Under the pieces are notes generated by a model. The model did no database searches. It was not told where the DNA came from and saw only the letters and a list, made by a program, of their open reading frames with translations. The translations under genes were made by a program, and so were the position numbers. A stretch of 64,000 nt of DNA from Candidatus Kapaibacterium sp. (lineage in GTDB: Bacteria > Bacteroidota > Ignavibacteria > Kapaibacteriales > NICIL-2): positions 347,377 to 411,376 of the forward strand of contig JANWWF010000001.1 in assembly GCA_025055755.1 (NCBI GenBank), in the 5' to 3' direction. Of this stretch, positions 28,040 to 37,565 are shown in pieces. Every line of letters starts with the position of its first letter. Position 1 is the first letter of the stretch.

Positions 28040-29131
28040 TTACTCCTGATGTTGTAATGACTCAAAGATCAAAAGGTAGCTTTCGTAGCGTTCAGAATCA
28101 ATGTGCCCTTGTGCAACAGCTGTTCGAACCGAGCACTCCGGCTCGTGGGTGTGGGTACATGGTACGTATCTGCAGCGTTCGGAGTATGGCATGAAATCAT
28201 GAAAGTAAAACGCCAGTTCTTCTGGCGCTATCATCCCAAGTGCAAATTCGCGAACACCGGGGGTGTCGATGAGCGCACCTCCCGTGGGGAGATGGAACAA
28301 TCGAGGGCTTGTTGTAGTGTGTCGTCCTCGCTGGTACTTACGAGATATCTCGCGTACCCGCTGTAAGTCCATCCCAAAGCAAGCGTTGAGAAGAGCAGAC
28401 TTTCCAACCCCTGAAGCTCCAATTAGCACCGAAACATTCCCCATCATCAACGCACGGAGCTGGTCAATGCCCTCCCCACTGACGGCGCTTGTCAGACACA
28501 CCTGTAATCCTAACCTACTGCGATAGTAAGCAATTGCTTGCTCTACCTCTGGCGGTATGCCAAGATCAATTTTGTTGAGCACAACAACAGGGTCTACTCC
28601 TCCCTGCTCAGCAGCAATCAAGTGTCGATCGAGCAGCCGTCTGCTAAAGTACGGCTTAGTAACCGCATGCACAAAAAAAGCACGCTCGACATTTGCTGCC
28701 AAGACATCCATTGAGCGCTCCGCTGGCGCTTGCCGAAATAATCGTGTCGAACGTTGGCGAACGTGCACAATAACACCTGGTTGATTTTGGTCATTATTCG
28801 TCGCATATTCGACCCAGTCCCCTACCGCTAACAGGGATTCATTATCTGGGTTGTCTGAGGTCACAACTCCCCCCACGATGCACCGGTGGGTTGGAGTAAA
28901 TACGTCCTGATGGCGGGCAGTATAGGTATCTTCCTGCTCAACCAACCAGTGTGTACCAGCGACGCCAACAATACAGCCGACCTGGTTCGCTCGGCTGCGA
29001 TGTTTTCGAGGGTCTTTTTTGAGCTCATGAGAGCGGGCGAAAGTCCGTTCTGCAACTGCTTCGCCCTCATCCCAGGCAGCGTCGGTACGAATGATTGATT
29101 TTTGAGTAGGCTTGCGGCGGAATGTGGGCAT
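28040..29131 (-). CDS. rsgA: Small-subunit ribosome biogenesis GTPase RsgA
   Basis: RsgA is a circularly permuted GTPase assisting 30S maturation. The order of G motifs is permuted as expected: NKID first, then GASGVGKSALLN, RHTTTS and DTPGVREF. An OB-fold precedes (VGDWVEYATN), and the zinc site C-terminus shows CRYVPCTHTHEPEC. At 363 residues it has an N-terminal basic extension of about 45 residues (RKPTQKSIIRTD...ELKKDPRKHRSR), suggesting rRNA contact. It is divergent from recJ. Confidence 0.94.
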   Translation of the reverse strand: MPTFRRKPTQKSIIRTDAAWDEGEAVAERTFARSHELKKDPRKHRSRANQVGCIVGVAGTHWLVEQEDTYTARHQDVFTPTHRCIVGGVVTSDNPDNESLLAVGDWVEYATNNDQNQPGVIVHVRQRSTRLFRQAPAERSMDVLAANVERAFFVHAVTKPYFSRRLLDRHLIAAEQGGVDPVVVLNKIDLGIPPEVEQAIAYYRSRLGLQVCLTSAVSGEGIDQLRALMMGNVSVLIGASGVGKSALLNACFGMDLQRVREISRKYQRGRHTTTSPRLFHLPTGGALIDTPGVREFALGMIAPEELAFYFHDFMPYSERCRYVPCTHTHEPECSVRTAVAQGHIDSERYESYLLIFESLQHQE

Positions 29132-29191
29132 TGAAGCCGTTTCCTACGTAGTGGATTCCTGGTCAAAAAGCAATCTTGGCGCGCAAATTGC

Positions 29192-29199
29192 TAAGTTTG
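29192..29199 (+). promoter_or_regulatory. Candidate -7 box upstream of recJ
   Basis: TAAGTTTG matches TAnnTTTG and ends 13 bases before the recJ ATG, which would give a very short leader. Confidence 0.35.
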
Positions 29200-29212
29200 C
29201 GGTAGTTTACCA

Positions 29213-30958
29213 ATGTGTGAAATTACGTTGTCAAGTTATCGTTGGGTACTCCGTGTACAGCCTGATGAATCCATCGTCTCTACGCTCAGCAGCCAATTAG
29301 CCATCCCTCGCCCAATCGCGCGGGTGCTCGCCTCACGTGGGATGCAAACTCCGACGGAAGCGCAGCAATACTTTACCCCGCGATTGGACGATCTTCACGA
29401 TCCGTTTTTACTCCCGGATATGGAGCGGGCTGTCGAGCGCATAGAACAAGCTATTGCAGCAAAAGAGACGATTTGGGTTCACGGGGACTACGATGTGGAC
29501 GGCACCGCCTCGACAGCAATGCTGGTGGAGTTCCTCCGCTCTATCGGAGGGAAAGTGTGTTACTATATTCCAGAGCGTCTCACCGAAGGATATGGCATCT
29601 CTCGTCAAAGCATTCATGCTGCGATAACCGCTGGTGCACGAGTTCTCATCACTGTTGATTGCGGAATAACCAGCGTCGAGATGATCGAGTATGCCCGTGC
29701 TCAAGGCTTAGATGTTATCGTCTGCGATCATCATGAACCAGCTGAGGTGCTCCCCCCCGCTTATGCCATCCTCGATCCTTTAGTTCCTGACTGCCCTTAC
29801 CCCTTCAAGCATCTGGCGGCGTGTGGAGTCACATTCAAGCTTATCCAAGCACTTTGTATCCGCCGCAACATAGAAGAGGTTGCCTTCGACTATCTTGATT
29901 ACGTTGCTGTTGCTTCCGCTGCTGACATCGTCCCACTTATAGGGGAAAACCGCATTTTGGTTGCTCACGGTCTTCGTAAGCTCAACACCAATCCTCGGCC
30001 AGGCTTTCGTGGGTTAATCGATTGCACCGGGGGGGAATACGGAAGCATCACCACATCCAGTATCGTGTACGGGATCGCTCCCCGCATAAATGCAGCAGGG
30101 CGGTTGGGCGATGCACGCCGTGCTGTTGAAATGATGATGCAATCAGATCCAATCTTAGCCTTCCGCATTGCCCAATCACTTGACCATGACAATCGCAAAC
30201 GACGCACCCTCGACGAAATCACTTACGAACAAGCCCGCAAACAAGCTGAAGAAGTATTAGCAACCCAGTCGCGACGATCGTTGGTGTTGCACTCATCATC
30301 ATGGCATCCTGGGGTTATCGGTATTGTGGCATCGCGCTTGGTCGAAAAGTTCCATCTTCCGACTATTCTTCTCACCTCTGGTGACGATGGGATTGCAAAG
30401 GGTTCTGCACGGAGTATCCGCGATTTTGATATTCATGCTGCTCTCCGCCGATGCGAACCAATCCTCCTTGAGTACGGAGGACATAAACATGCAGCAGGTT
30501 TGGCACTGCGACTGGAAAATATCCCTCTTCTCCGTGACATGTTTGATAGCATAGCTCAAGAGTCTATTAGCGATGCGATGCTCGTACCTGAGCTCACAAT
30601 AGATGCTCCACTGGAATTGCCTGAACTTACGCCCAGCGTATTAGAAGTCCTCCCTCGCTTTGCGCCGTATGGGTTCAATAACACTAAGCCCTTGTTCATC
30701 GCTGATAATGTTCGACTTGTTGGGGGAATACGGCAAATGGGACGAAATCAAGTGCGTTTTCGCACGTTGCAATCAAACTTTGTCATTGATGCTGTCGCTA
30801 CTTTCAGTGCCGACAAAACTGCTATCCTGCAGCGATCTGCTTCGTTTGCCATGATATTCAGTATCGAGGAGGAGACCAAAGGAATTCCGCTCCTCCGCGT
30901 TCGAGATGTTCGCCCCTCTGATTCTAATGCGTCACAAGCACAATCGGATTGGAACTGA
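29213..30958 (+). CDS. recJ: Single-stranded-DNA-specific exonuclease RecJ
   Basis: RecJ degrades ssDNA 5' to 3' in recombination, mismatch and base-excision repair. The 581 residues contain the DHH-family motifs HGDYDVDGTASTAML, VDCGIT, CDHHEP and the DHHA1 motif GGHKHAAGL, plus SSWHPGVIGIVASRL. A C-terminal OB domain follows (GGIRQMGRNQVRFRTL). Length is normal. It heads a plus-strand group with the Dna2-like gene and ruvC, all recombination functions. Confidence 0.96.
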   Translation: MCEITLSSYRWVLRVQPDESIVSTLSSQLAIPRPIARVLASRGMQTPTEAQQYFTPRLDDLHDPFLLPDMERAVERIEQAIAAKETIWVHGDYDVDGTASTAMLVEFLRSIGGKVCYYIPERLTEGYGISRQSIHAAITAGARVLITVDCGITSVEMIEYARAQGLDVIVCDHHEPAEVLPPAYAILDPLVPDCPYPFKHLAACGVTFKLIQALCIRRNIEEVAFDYLDYVAVASAADIVPLIGENRILVAHGLRKLNTNPRPGFRGLIDCTGGEYGSITTSSIVYGIAPRINAAGRLGDARRAVEMMMQSDPILAFRIAQSLDHDNRKRRTLDEITYEQARKQAEEVLATQSRRSLVLHSSSWHPGVIGIVASRLVEKFHLPTILLTSGDDGIAKGSARSIRDFDIHAALRRCEPILLEYGGHKHAAGLALRLENIPLLRDMFDSIAQESISDAMLVPELTIDAPLELPELTPSVLEVLPRFAPYGFNNTKPLFIADNVRLVGGIRQMGRNQVRFRTLQSNFVIDAVATFSADKTAILQRSASFAMIFSIEEETKGIPLLRVRDVRPSDSNASQAQSDWN

Positions 30959-31042
30959 TCTCCTGATTGCGTTCAACTGCGCACCAAGGGACACGACAGA
31001 GTCGCACAGGACTATTTGGCACCATGAGCACATACTACGGCA

Positions 31043-34000
31043 ATGGCACAGCGATTATCAGCAGAGGCAATAGACGACCTGCGGAAAGAGCTTGACCGTA
31101 TTGAGCGCGACATAGACACCCCACCGCTGGAGCTATGCCGCAGCTTGGATGACATCCTTCGAACATCCTACATTCTCGCAACCGAAGACGAACTCCAAAC
31201 ATTTGCCAGTTTCATTGCGCGCCAGCTGTATGTCCATCAGGCGCTTCGCGTACCCCCTTTACTGGCTGAGGCAATGGAGAGCTTGCGAGGATGGCTCCAC
31301 GCCATTCTCCGCGAACGTATTGAATATCCCCGCGAGCAATTGCTTCCGGCTATCAGAGCACTATCCTACTGGCTCGATTGGCATGAAAATCCTGCCCGCT
31401 TTGATGAAGGGCTCGTTTCATTTCCACACAAGCGGCATAGCTCCTTGGAAAATCTGGTCGAAGGGTGCATCCGTTTCATCATCACGGAGCGACAAAGCAT
31501 TCGAGGAAGCACCGGCGAAGAAATTCCAGTACTTGGTGGAATTGATGCCACAACTGAAAATCGGCTCTCTCTTCAGCTCCACGGACGGTGGCGTGCTCTT
31601 GCACAGCACGTGCGCACGGGAACAATACTTGCTATTGTCGGCGCATCAAGCGTCTCTCCTGGCATTCTTGCTTGTAGCGATAACACCCTCGTGACAATTG
31701 AGCCGGACTTCCTACTTGATGTTACCACTGTTGCGGAATGCTTTAGTGGAAGTGTCAATTCTCCTCTTTTTGCTCTCTGGCGGCTGCTCAAACCTCAGCA
31801 AATAAATGCAACTGCTATTGTAGGCACTGTTATCAATGCATGCTTTGATGAGCTATTAGTGCAACCAGAGCTCGATACGGCAGCAGCTATAAACCGTGCT
31901 CTTCGTGCCTGCTATCTGGATGTACTGGCGGCACTCAAATCGAAGGCACTAACGCTGGAGAGCTTGGAGCAAAGCGTGCGAGCACAGCTTGCCACCATCA
32001 AGACAGTTGTAGCATCCCTTGCAGGGCGTACAACAACCGAACCAACCTTCCTTGCACCATGGTATGGGATTCAAGGGCGACTGGATGTCCTCATTGAACA
32101 CCCTGAGGATGCAAGCTGCAAGAGCATTATTGAACTCAAAACCGGGACACCCCCAGCCAATCAATTCCTTGCAACATCAACGGGCAAACACATAGCTCTT
32201 GCAATGCGGCCGAGTCACGCAATGCAAATTGCAGGATATAACCTTCTCCTCGACGCAGCATTTCCACATCGTCATGGCACAAGCAGCATCTTATACTCCC
32301 AATCAGCAGACCAACCTCTCCGGAATGCACCTAACGACCACGAGCTGAAGGCAGACTTCCTTGGCATGCGCAACCGCATAATAGAGCTCTACTGGGCACT
32401 TGCACACCGACGCTTCCGCGCACTTGAACAGCTTATCACGTTCTGCGAAAACTTTTCTATTCCCCTCCACCAAGATGAGCTGTTGGCGTGGAAACAGCAA
32501 TGGCAACAATTGACCTTACAGGAGAAGCTCTACGTACAAGCATGGCTTGCATTTGCTTTCCATGAACTCATCACAGGACACATTGGGAACGCTCGTCGCC
32601 AAAGCGGATTTGCATCGCTGTGGCGCATGAGCATTGCCGAGAAGACCGAACAGCTCAGTGCACTTACCCACTTGTGCTATGATCCAGCAGCAAGCGATCT
32701 TGAGCGCGGCTACATTTGCTTTCGCTTTACCGACCGCACCCCGCAAGTACATCCATTCCGTCGCGGCGACATTGGCATTGTATATCCCCATGCAGCACTT
32801 GACCAGCACGGTGCGGTCCTTGGTCAAGTTTTCAAGTGCGCTATCCGCGCGTTGACAGCCGATAGGGTCACTGTTAGCCTTCGTAACAAACTTTTTGACC
32901 GTCGCCAATTTGAACAGTATAACTACTGGGCTCTCGACATGGACATGCTTTCCCTTGGTATCGAGAGCTTGGTACGCGGATGCGGCGATTTTGTCCGCCT
33001 TCCTTCCTCGCAACGACAGCGTATTCTTGGCACCATTCCACCCCAGACTACAAATCTTGAGATACCACGTCCAGAGCGCTTGACCGATACGCAATACGAC
33101 CTGCTCTGCAAAGCACTTTGCAGCTGCGATTATTTCTTGCTCGAAGGTCCTCCCGGAACTGGCAAGACCAGCACGATGCTTCGTGCCATCGTCGAGCACT
33201 TATTGACAACAACTGACGAAACAATCCTCTGCACAGCTTTAACCAATCGTGCAGTAGACGAGATATGCACTGCTCTGCAACACATCACATCTGGTGGGAC
33301 TCTCCTCCGTCTTGGCTCTACCGATACTACAGATCATCCTGACATCACTCTTGGCACAATGGCACAACACATGGACTTTGATCAGCTGGCATCAGTACTC
33401 GACCGAGCGCGTGTGGTTGTCGCAACCGTTCCCTACCTCAATGCGAACACTGCCTTGTTTGAGCTAAAACACTTTACCACTGCTATCATAGACGAAGCAT
33501 CCCAATTGTTGGAGCCAGCAGTATTGAGTATTGTCTCGCGCGTCCGTCGCTTCATCATGATTGGGGACGCCTGCCAGCTACCTGCGGTTGTCCAGCAGGA
33601 TGATCGTTTTTGCTCAGTTTCCCATGACCAGCTCGAAGCAATTGAGCTGCACCGATTAGACACCTCGCTCTTTGAGCGGCTGCTGCGTCTGGCAAAACGA
33701 AATCGCTGGGATTATGCCTGGGGACGCCTTGTCGAGCAAGGCCGCATGCACCGTTTGATTGCAGCATTCCCTGCCCGTGTGTTTTATGGCACCACTTTTC
33801 GCACGATCCATCCCTGGCAGGAAGACCCATCGCCAACTGTTCCCTATGCTGATCTCCCCCGATTTCTTCAGCATCGTCTCGTTTTCATCGATACCCCAAG
33901 CGAAGCACACACCGGTTACAACCACACAGAAGCCCACCTTGCTGCAGCATGCGCTACTGCTCTTGCAGCAGTTGCTACTCAACCTCTTGACCGTGCTATC

Positions 34001-34417
34001 GGCATCATCACCCCCTTTCGCAAGCAAATCCGAACAATTCTGGAGTACCTGCCGGAAACGTTAGCTCCATTCCTTACCATTGACACAGTCGAACGATTCC
34101 AGGGATCTGAACGCGATCACATCATCCTTTCTTGCTCAGTCAACGCATGGCATGAAATTCCCCTGATTGAATCGCAAGTTGTGCTCGATGGGCGGACAGT
34201 TGATCGTAAACTCAACGTTGCCCTTACGCGCGCACGGCATCAGCTCATCGTTATCGGTAACCGCGCGATATTAGAGCGCCGTCATAGCTATGCTGCATTG
34301 ATTGAAGAAATCAGTCGCAATGGCATCGTCATTTCTGCGGAAGATGCTCGTATGCAGCTCGAACTTCACGCTATCTTCTCGGCACGGAGCAACCACCATG
34401 CGCATCATCGGAATTGA
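31043..34417 (+). CDS. Dna2-like protein: Cas4-type nuclease fused to superfamily 1 helicase
   Basis: A 1124-residue protein. A PD-(D/E)XK nuclease of the Cas4/RecB type lies in the N-terminal half: GRLDVLIE (Asp near 348), IIELKTG (near 361-367) and HAMQIAGYNLLLD (near 391). The C-terminal half (from about 690) is an SF1B helicase: GPPGTGKTS (near 702), AIIDEASQLL, GDACQLPAV, IGIITPFRKQ, TVERFQGSERDHIIL and NVALTRARHQLIVIGN. This order is that of eukaryotic Dna2. The four cysteines that bind Fe-S in Dna2/Cas4 were not recognised. Likely role: processing flaps or resected ends; inferred from domains and from recJ (84 bases upstream) and ruvC (20-base overlap downstream). Confidence 0.88.
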   Translation: MAQRLSAEAIDDLRKELDRIERDIDTPPLELCRSLDDILRTSYILATEDELQTFASFIARQLYVHQALRVPPLLAEAMESLRGWLHAILRERIEYPREQLLPAIRALSYWLDWHENPARFDEGLVSFPHKRHSSLENLVEGCIRFIITERQSIRGSTGEEIPVLGGIDATTENRLSLQLHGRWRALAQHVRTGTILAIVGASSVSPGILACSDNTLVTIEPDFLLDVTTVAECFSGSVNSPLFALWRLLKPQQINATAIVGTVINACFDELLVQPELDTAAAINRALRACYLDVLAALKSKALTLESLEQSVRAQLATIKTVVASLAGRTTTEPTFLAPWYGIQGRLDVLIEHPEDASCKSIIELKTGTPPANQFLATSTGKHIALAMRPSHAMQIAGYNLLLDAAFPHRHGTSSILYSQSADQPLRNAPNDHELKADFLGMRNRIIELYWALAHRRFRALEQLITFCENFSIPLHQDELLAWKQQWQQLTLQEKLYVQAWLAFAFHELITGHIGNARRQSGFASLWRMSIAEKTEQLSALTHLCYDPAASDLERGYICFRFTDRTPQVHPFRRGDIGIVYPHAALDQHGAVLGQVFKCAIRALTADRVTVSLRNKLFDRRQFEQYNYWALDMDMLSLGIESLVRGCGDFVRLPSSQRQRILGTIPPQTTNLEIPRPERLTDTQYDLLCKALCSCDYFLLEGPPGTGKTSTMLRAIVEHLLTTTDETILCTALTNRAVDEICTALQHITSGGTLLRLGSTDTTDHPDITLGTMAQHMDFDQLASVLDRARVVVATVPYLNANTALFELKHFTTAIIDEASQLLEPAVLSIVSRVRRFIMIGDACQLPAVVQQDDRFCSVSHDQLEAIELHRLDTSLFERLLRLAKRNRWDYAWGRLVEQGRMHRLIAAFPARVFYGTTFRTIHPWQEDPSPTVPYADLPRFLQHRLVFIDTPSEAHTGYNHTEAHLAAACATALAAVATQPLDRAIGIITPFRKQIRTILEYLPETLAPFLTIDTVERFQGSERDHIILSCSVNAWHEIPLIESQVVLDGRTVDRKLNVALTRARHQLIVIGNRAILERRHSYAALIEEISRNGIVISAEDARMQLELHAIFSARSNHHAHHRN

Positions 34418-34955
34418 CCCGGGTTCTCTCATCTGTGGATATGGCGTTATCGACGTGAATGGTAACAGTCTCCGCCTTGTCGAGTATGGAGTAGTGGAAG
34501 CACAGCGTGTTGCACCCGAGCTTCCCGAGCGCTTAGACCATATCTACCGTCGTTTGACCGCAGTTGTCGAACGCACCAAGCCAAATGCTGCAGCACTGGA
34601 AGCGCTGTTCTATGCGCGAAACGTTCAATCGTTGCTCAAGCTTTCCCATGCACGGGGAGTGGCGATGCTCGTTCTTGCTCAACATCATCTTCCCATCACC
34701 GAGTATGCAGCACGCCTTATCAAACGAAGCATCACAGGCAAGGGGAATGCAACAAAAGAACAGGTATCATACATGGTCAAATCCCTCCTCTGTATTGAGG
34801 AGACACCAGAGTTTTTCGATGCTACCGATGCCTTGGCAGTCGCTTTGACCCATGCTCTTCGCACTGACATGCCCGTAGCTCAAAGAAAGCGCTCACCGGC
34901 AACCACATGGCGCCAGTTTATCGAAGAAAATCCACACCGGGTGCGGCGGGCTTAA
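34398..34955 (+). CDS. ruvC: Holliday junction endonuclease RuvC
   Basis: RuvC resolves Holliday junctions. The RNase H-like active site is intact: IIGIDPGS (Asp), ALEALFYARN (Glu) and FDATDALAVALTHA (two Asp). It is 185 residues from the ATG at 34398, which lies inside the end of the Dna2-like gene (20-base overlap), so translation may be coupled. A longer in-frame opening upstream is not conserved. The TAA stop shares four bases (TTAA) with the stop of the opposing Lon-like gene. RuvA and RuvB are not in the window. Confidence 0.95.
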   Translation: MRIIGIDPGSLICGYGVIDVNGNSLRLVEYGVVEAQRVAPELPERLDHIYRRLTAVVERTKPNAAALEALFYARNVQSLLKLSHARGVAMLVLAQHHLPITEYAARLIKRSITGKGNATKEQVSYMVKSLLCIEETPEFFDATDALAVALTHALRTDMPVAQRKRSPATTWRQFIEENPHRVRRA

Positions 34956-37378
34956 AGAGTCCGAGCGTAGTCCCGAGCGATGATGGCTAATTCCTCCAGT
35001 CTTTTGTCCACTGCATGCATGAAGGTGCCAGGCGGATATGTAAAATCTGGTAGCATCGTGCCTGCATCCATTCCGGTCAGCAGAGGAATACCCTCGGTGA
35101 AATGCCGAATAGCCCAAACATGGAATTTCCCCTCCTCAGCAGCAGCGATAAGACTTTCAGGCAACATAAGGTCCGCAACATTTTGTTGTGGAATAATCAC
35201 ACCATGAGATCCGTCAAGTCCCTGTTGCTGGCAGATTTCGAAAAAGCCGATTATTTTTTCATTGACTCCACCGACGGGCTGGACGTCTCCTTTCTGATTA
35301 ATGCTGCCAGTAACAGCAATTGATTGCACAATTGGTATTCGGGCAAGGGACGATAAAATCGCGTACAATTCAGCAAGCGATGCACTATCACCATCAATCT
35401 CGCCATAATTCTGCTCGAAGCAAACACTTGCGGACATTGCTAAAGGCCGCCGTTGGCCAAAGTATTCCCGGAGCAAGCCCGGAATCGTCAGCATCCCCTT
35501 TCGGTGGATTCTTCCGCTTAGCGATGCTTCATATTCAATGTCAATAATCCCTGCATTACCTGCCCCTGTGGAAGCTGTAATCCGTGCTGGTTTCCCAAAT
35601 GAAACTAAGCCGGTCGAGTAAACAGTCAAGCCGTTAATCTGCCCAATGCGGGCACCACGGGTGTCAATCATTAAGGTCCCCTGAAAAATCTGGCTTTTAA
35701 TCTTGACATCTTGGAGTTCTGTCCGGCGCCGACGAAGGCGCAGAGCCTCCTCGACACAAGAGCGATCGAAGTATTTCATCCGCCGCTGCCGCGCAACAAA
35801 AGATGCTTCTCGGATAACGTCTGACACATCGCTGAAGTTGATTGTGATTTTGTTTTTGTCCTCTGCTCGTTCTACTGCCCATTCGATAAGCGCTGCAACA
35901 CCCGAAGGGCGAGCATGAAGGACATTTTCTTCCTCGCACAAACGGGCGACAAAGCGTGCATAGTTGTGAAGCATTTTTTCCGAGCGGTCGGTCTCATAGT
36001 CGAATTCAGCGGCAATCTTGAACATTTTGGTAAAGTCCTCCTCGTATGCCGCTAGTGTGGCATAGGTTTGGTAATCGCCCAGCATGATGACTTTGACGTT
36101 GACATCAATGATTTCCGGTTTGAGAGCAAGACCACCGCTGGTGCTATCAGAGGGCTGGATCTCCAACTTCCCATACAGCAATACGCGCTTGAGGGTTTGC
36201 CATACGTGCGCATCGCTGAGAATATCACTGGCATTGACGATCAAATACCCTCCATTAGCCCGGAGAATAGCACCGGCTCGAATCATTGTAAAATCACTCT
36301 GAACAACGCCATTGCGGTCATAGCGCCGTTCGATGGTTCCGAAAAGGTTTGTGTACGTGGGGTAAGTCTCAATGATGATTGGAGCTGATAATGCTTGAGA
36401 ATTGTCCACAATGATGTTGACAGTGTACTCCTTGAGCTTGTCCGCAACCGTACGCCCGTCGGGAAGTTCCGCCTCCGAAGCTGTGGCGTACTGAGGAGAA
36501 AATATTTCGACATTTTCAATCAAATCTTGCTCGCATTCAGCCAAGTATTGCTGCACCGGTTCATCGCGAAACCGCGCTCGCAGATCATCGAAAGCAGCTG
36601 CGATGATAATCCCTGCTGCTTTCCGCGCATGTTCGAGGAGAGCCTGTTCGAGTGCTCGTTGCATTTCCAATCCTTCATAGCTCATGTTGATGAGTTCCTC
36701 GCGGAGCTTCAAGTATGTACGAACTATCCGCTGAGCACGGCGTTCGCTAAGCTTTCCTTCGCTAACCAGTTGCGCTACTTCATCAAGCGAGGCTGGCTTA
36801 CCCCGGACGAGCGCAAACAATTCATAGCGCGACGTTCCATCCGGATCGGTCACTTGACCAAGGGTAAAGCCTTGGGGTGCGATACGCCTGTTGAACTGCT
36901 CAACTAAGGCAGTTTCCCTGGAGCGGAACCGTTGCGTTATCGCACTGCGACTGCGCTGGAAGGATTCCTCCCGAAAGAGGGCTGCTATGCGTCCTCGCAG
37001 AAAAGTAATTGTCTCTGCCAATGCTTTAGCAAACAGGCGTGCTCTTCCTGCGCGGAATATGAGCAGGCGCGGCATGGTGGGATTAGAAAAGTTATGCACA
37101 TAGGCAATGTCCACCAGGTCGCGCCGCTGTTGAGCAATTGGCTCGAGTACCTGCTTAATGGTGGTAAGCCTGCCTGTCCCCAGCAGGCTCATGACGAAAA
37201 TGTTGAAGCCCCGAGACTCTATCGCTGCGCCGAGCTTTATTGCTTCGATTGCCCGATGTTGCCCTACAATGCCACGCAATGGAACCAGTTCCTTCGTTGT
37301 ACGGAAGGAAAAAATTCGCTCATCGCAGCGCCAGCGGAGTTGCTCGACAGGAACCGGCGTGATATGCTGGGGATTCAT
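34952..37378 (-). CDS. Lon-family ATP-dependent protease with N-terminal AAA_32 domain
   Basis: An 808-residue protease of the S16 (Lon) family, different from LonA. The N-terminal part (about residues 25-150) holds the P-loop region NIFVMSLLGTGRLTT, where the usual GK is GR. The AAA module includes ANGGYLIVNASDIL and the arginine-rich lid segment RLRRRR. The C-terminal protease has the Ser-Lys dyad GDSASLAELYA (Ser near 664) and VGGVNEKIIGFFE (Lys near 707). The start at 37378 (MNPQHITPVPVEQL) is chosen because the frame upstream is antisense to the sigma gene and unconserved. Lon homologues of this type occur beside LonA in many bacteria; substrates are unknown. It is divergent from the sigma operon. 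Confidence 0.9.
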   Translation of the reverse strand: MNPQHITPVPVEQLRWRCDERIFSFRTTKELVPLRGIVGQHRAIEAIKLGAAIESRGFNIFVMSLLGTGRLTTIKQVLEPIAQQRRDLVDIAYVHNFSNPTMPRLLIFRAGRARLFAKALAETITFLRGRIAALFREESFQRSRSAITQRFRSRETALVEQFNRRIAPQGFTLGQVTDPDGTSRYELFALVRGKPASLDEVAQLVSEGKLSERRAQRIVRTYLKLREELINMSYEGLEMQRALEQALLEHARKAAGIIIAAAFDDLRARFRDEPVQQYLAECEQDLIENVEIFSPQYATASEAELPDGRTVADKLKEYTVNIIVDNSQALSAPIIIETYPTYTNLFGTIERRYDRNGVVQSDFTMIRAGAILRANGGYLIVNASDILSDAHVWQTLKRVLLYGKLEIQPSDSTSGGLALKPEIIDVNVKVIMLGDYQTYATLAAYEEDFTKMFKIAAEFDYETDRSEKMLHNYARFVARLCEEENVLHARPSGVAALIEWAVERAEDKNKITINFSDVSDVIREASFVARQRRMKYFDRSCVEEALRLRRRRTELQDVKIKSQIFQGTLMIDTRGARIGQINGLTVYSTGLVSFGKPARITASTGAGNAGIIDIEYEASLSGRIHRKGMLTIPGLLREYFGQRRPLAMSASVCFEQNYGEIDGDSASLAELYAILSSLARIPIVQSIAVTGSINQKGDVQPVGGVNEKIIGFFEICQQQGLDGSHGVIIPQQNVADLMLPESLIAAAEEGKFHVWAIRHFTEGIPLLTGMDAGTMLPDFTYPPGTFMHAVDKRLEELAIIARDYARTL

Positions 37379-37509
37379 CAGTGTCTCCACACAGTATAAT
37401 TGGCGACAAAAATTAGGAAAGAGCCCCTGGAACTCTACTGCAATGCTCAATGTTGTTGCGTCAGCGACAAACTCTTTTACCATGCACGGTATGCTGGAAG
37501 CCGCTCGTT

Positions 37510-37537
37510 TGGAACACGCAAACGTATTTTCGTTCCA
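37510..37537 (+). promoter_or_regulatory. Inverted repeat TGGAAC-N16-GTTCCA upstream of the ECF sigma gene
   Basis: TGGAAC (37510-37515) and GTTCCA (37532-37537) are perfect inverted arms separated by 16 bases, ending 28 bases before the sigma ATG. GGAAC is the common -35 core of ECF sigma promoters, so this could be an autoregulated promoter or an operator. A second GGAAC is at 37429-37433. The 187-base gap to the divergent Lon-like gene holds no other clear signal. Confidence 0.45.
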
Positions 37538-37565
37538 GCAAACTTCACCTCTTGCTCGAACGCCA

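Noticed and set aside
31043-34417. A CRISPR or defence system built on the Cas4-like domain
   Set aside because: No repeats, cas1/cas2 or other defence genes are near. The neighbours are core repair genes and the architecture matches Dna2.
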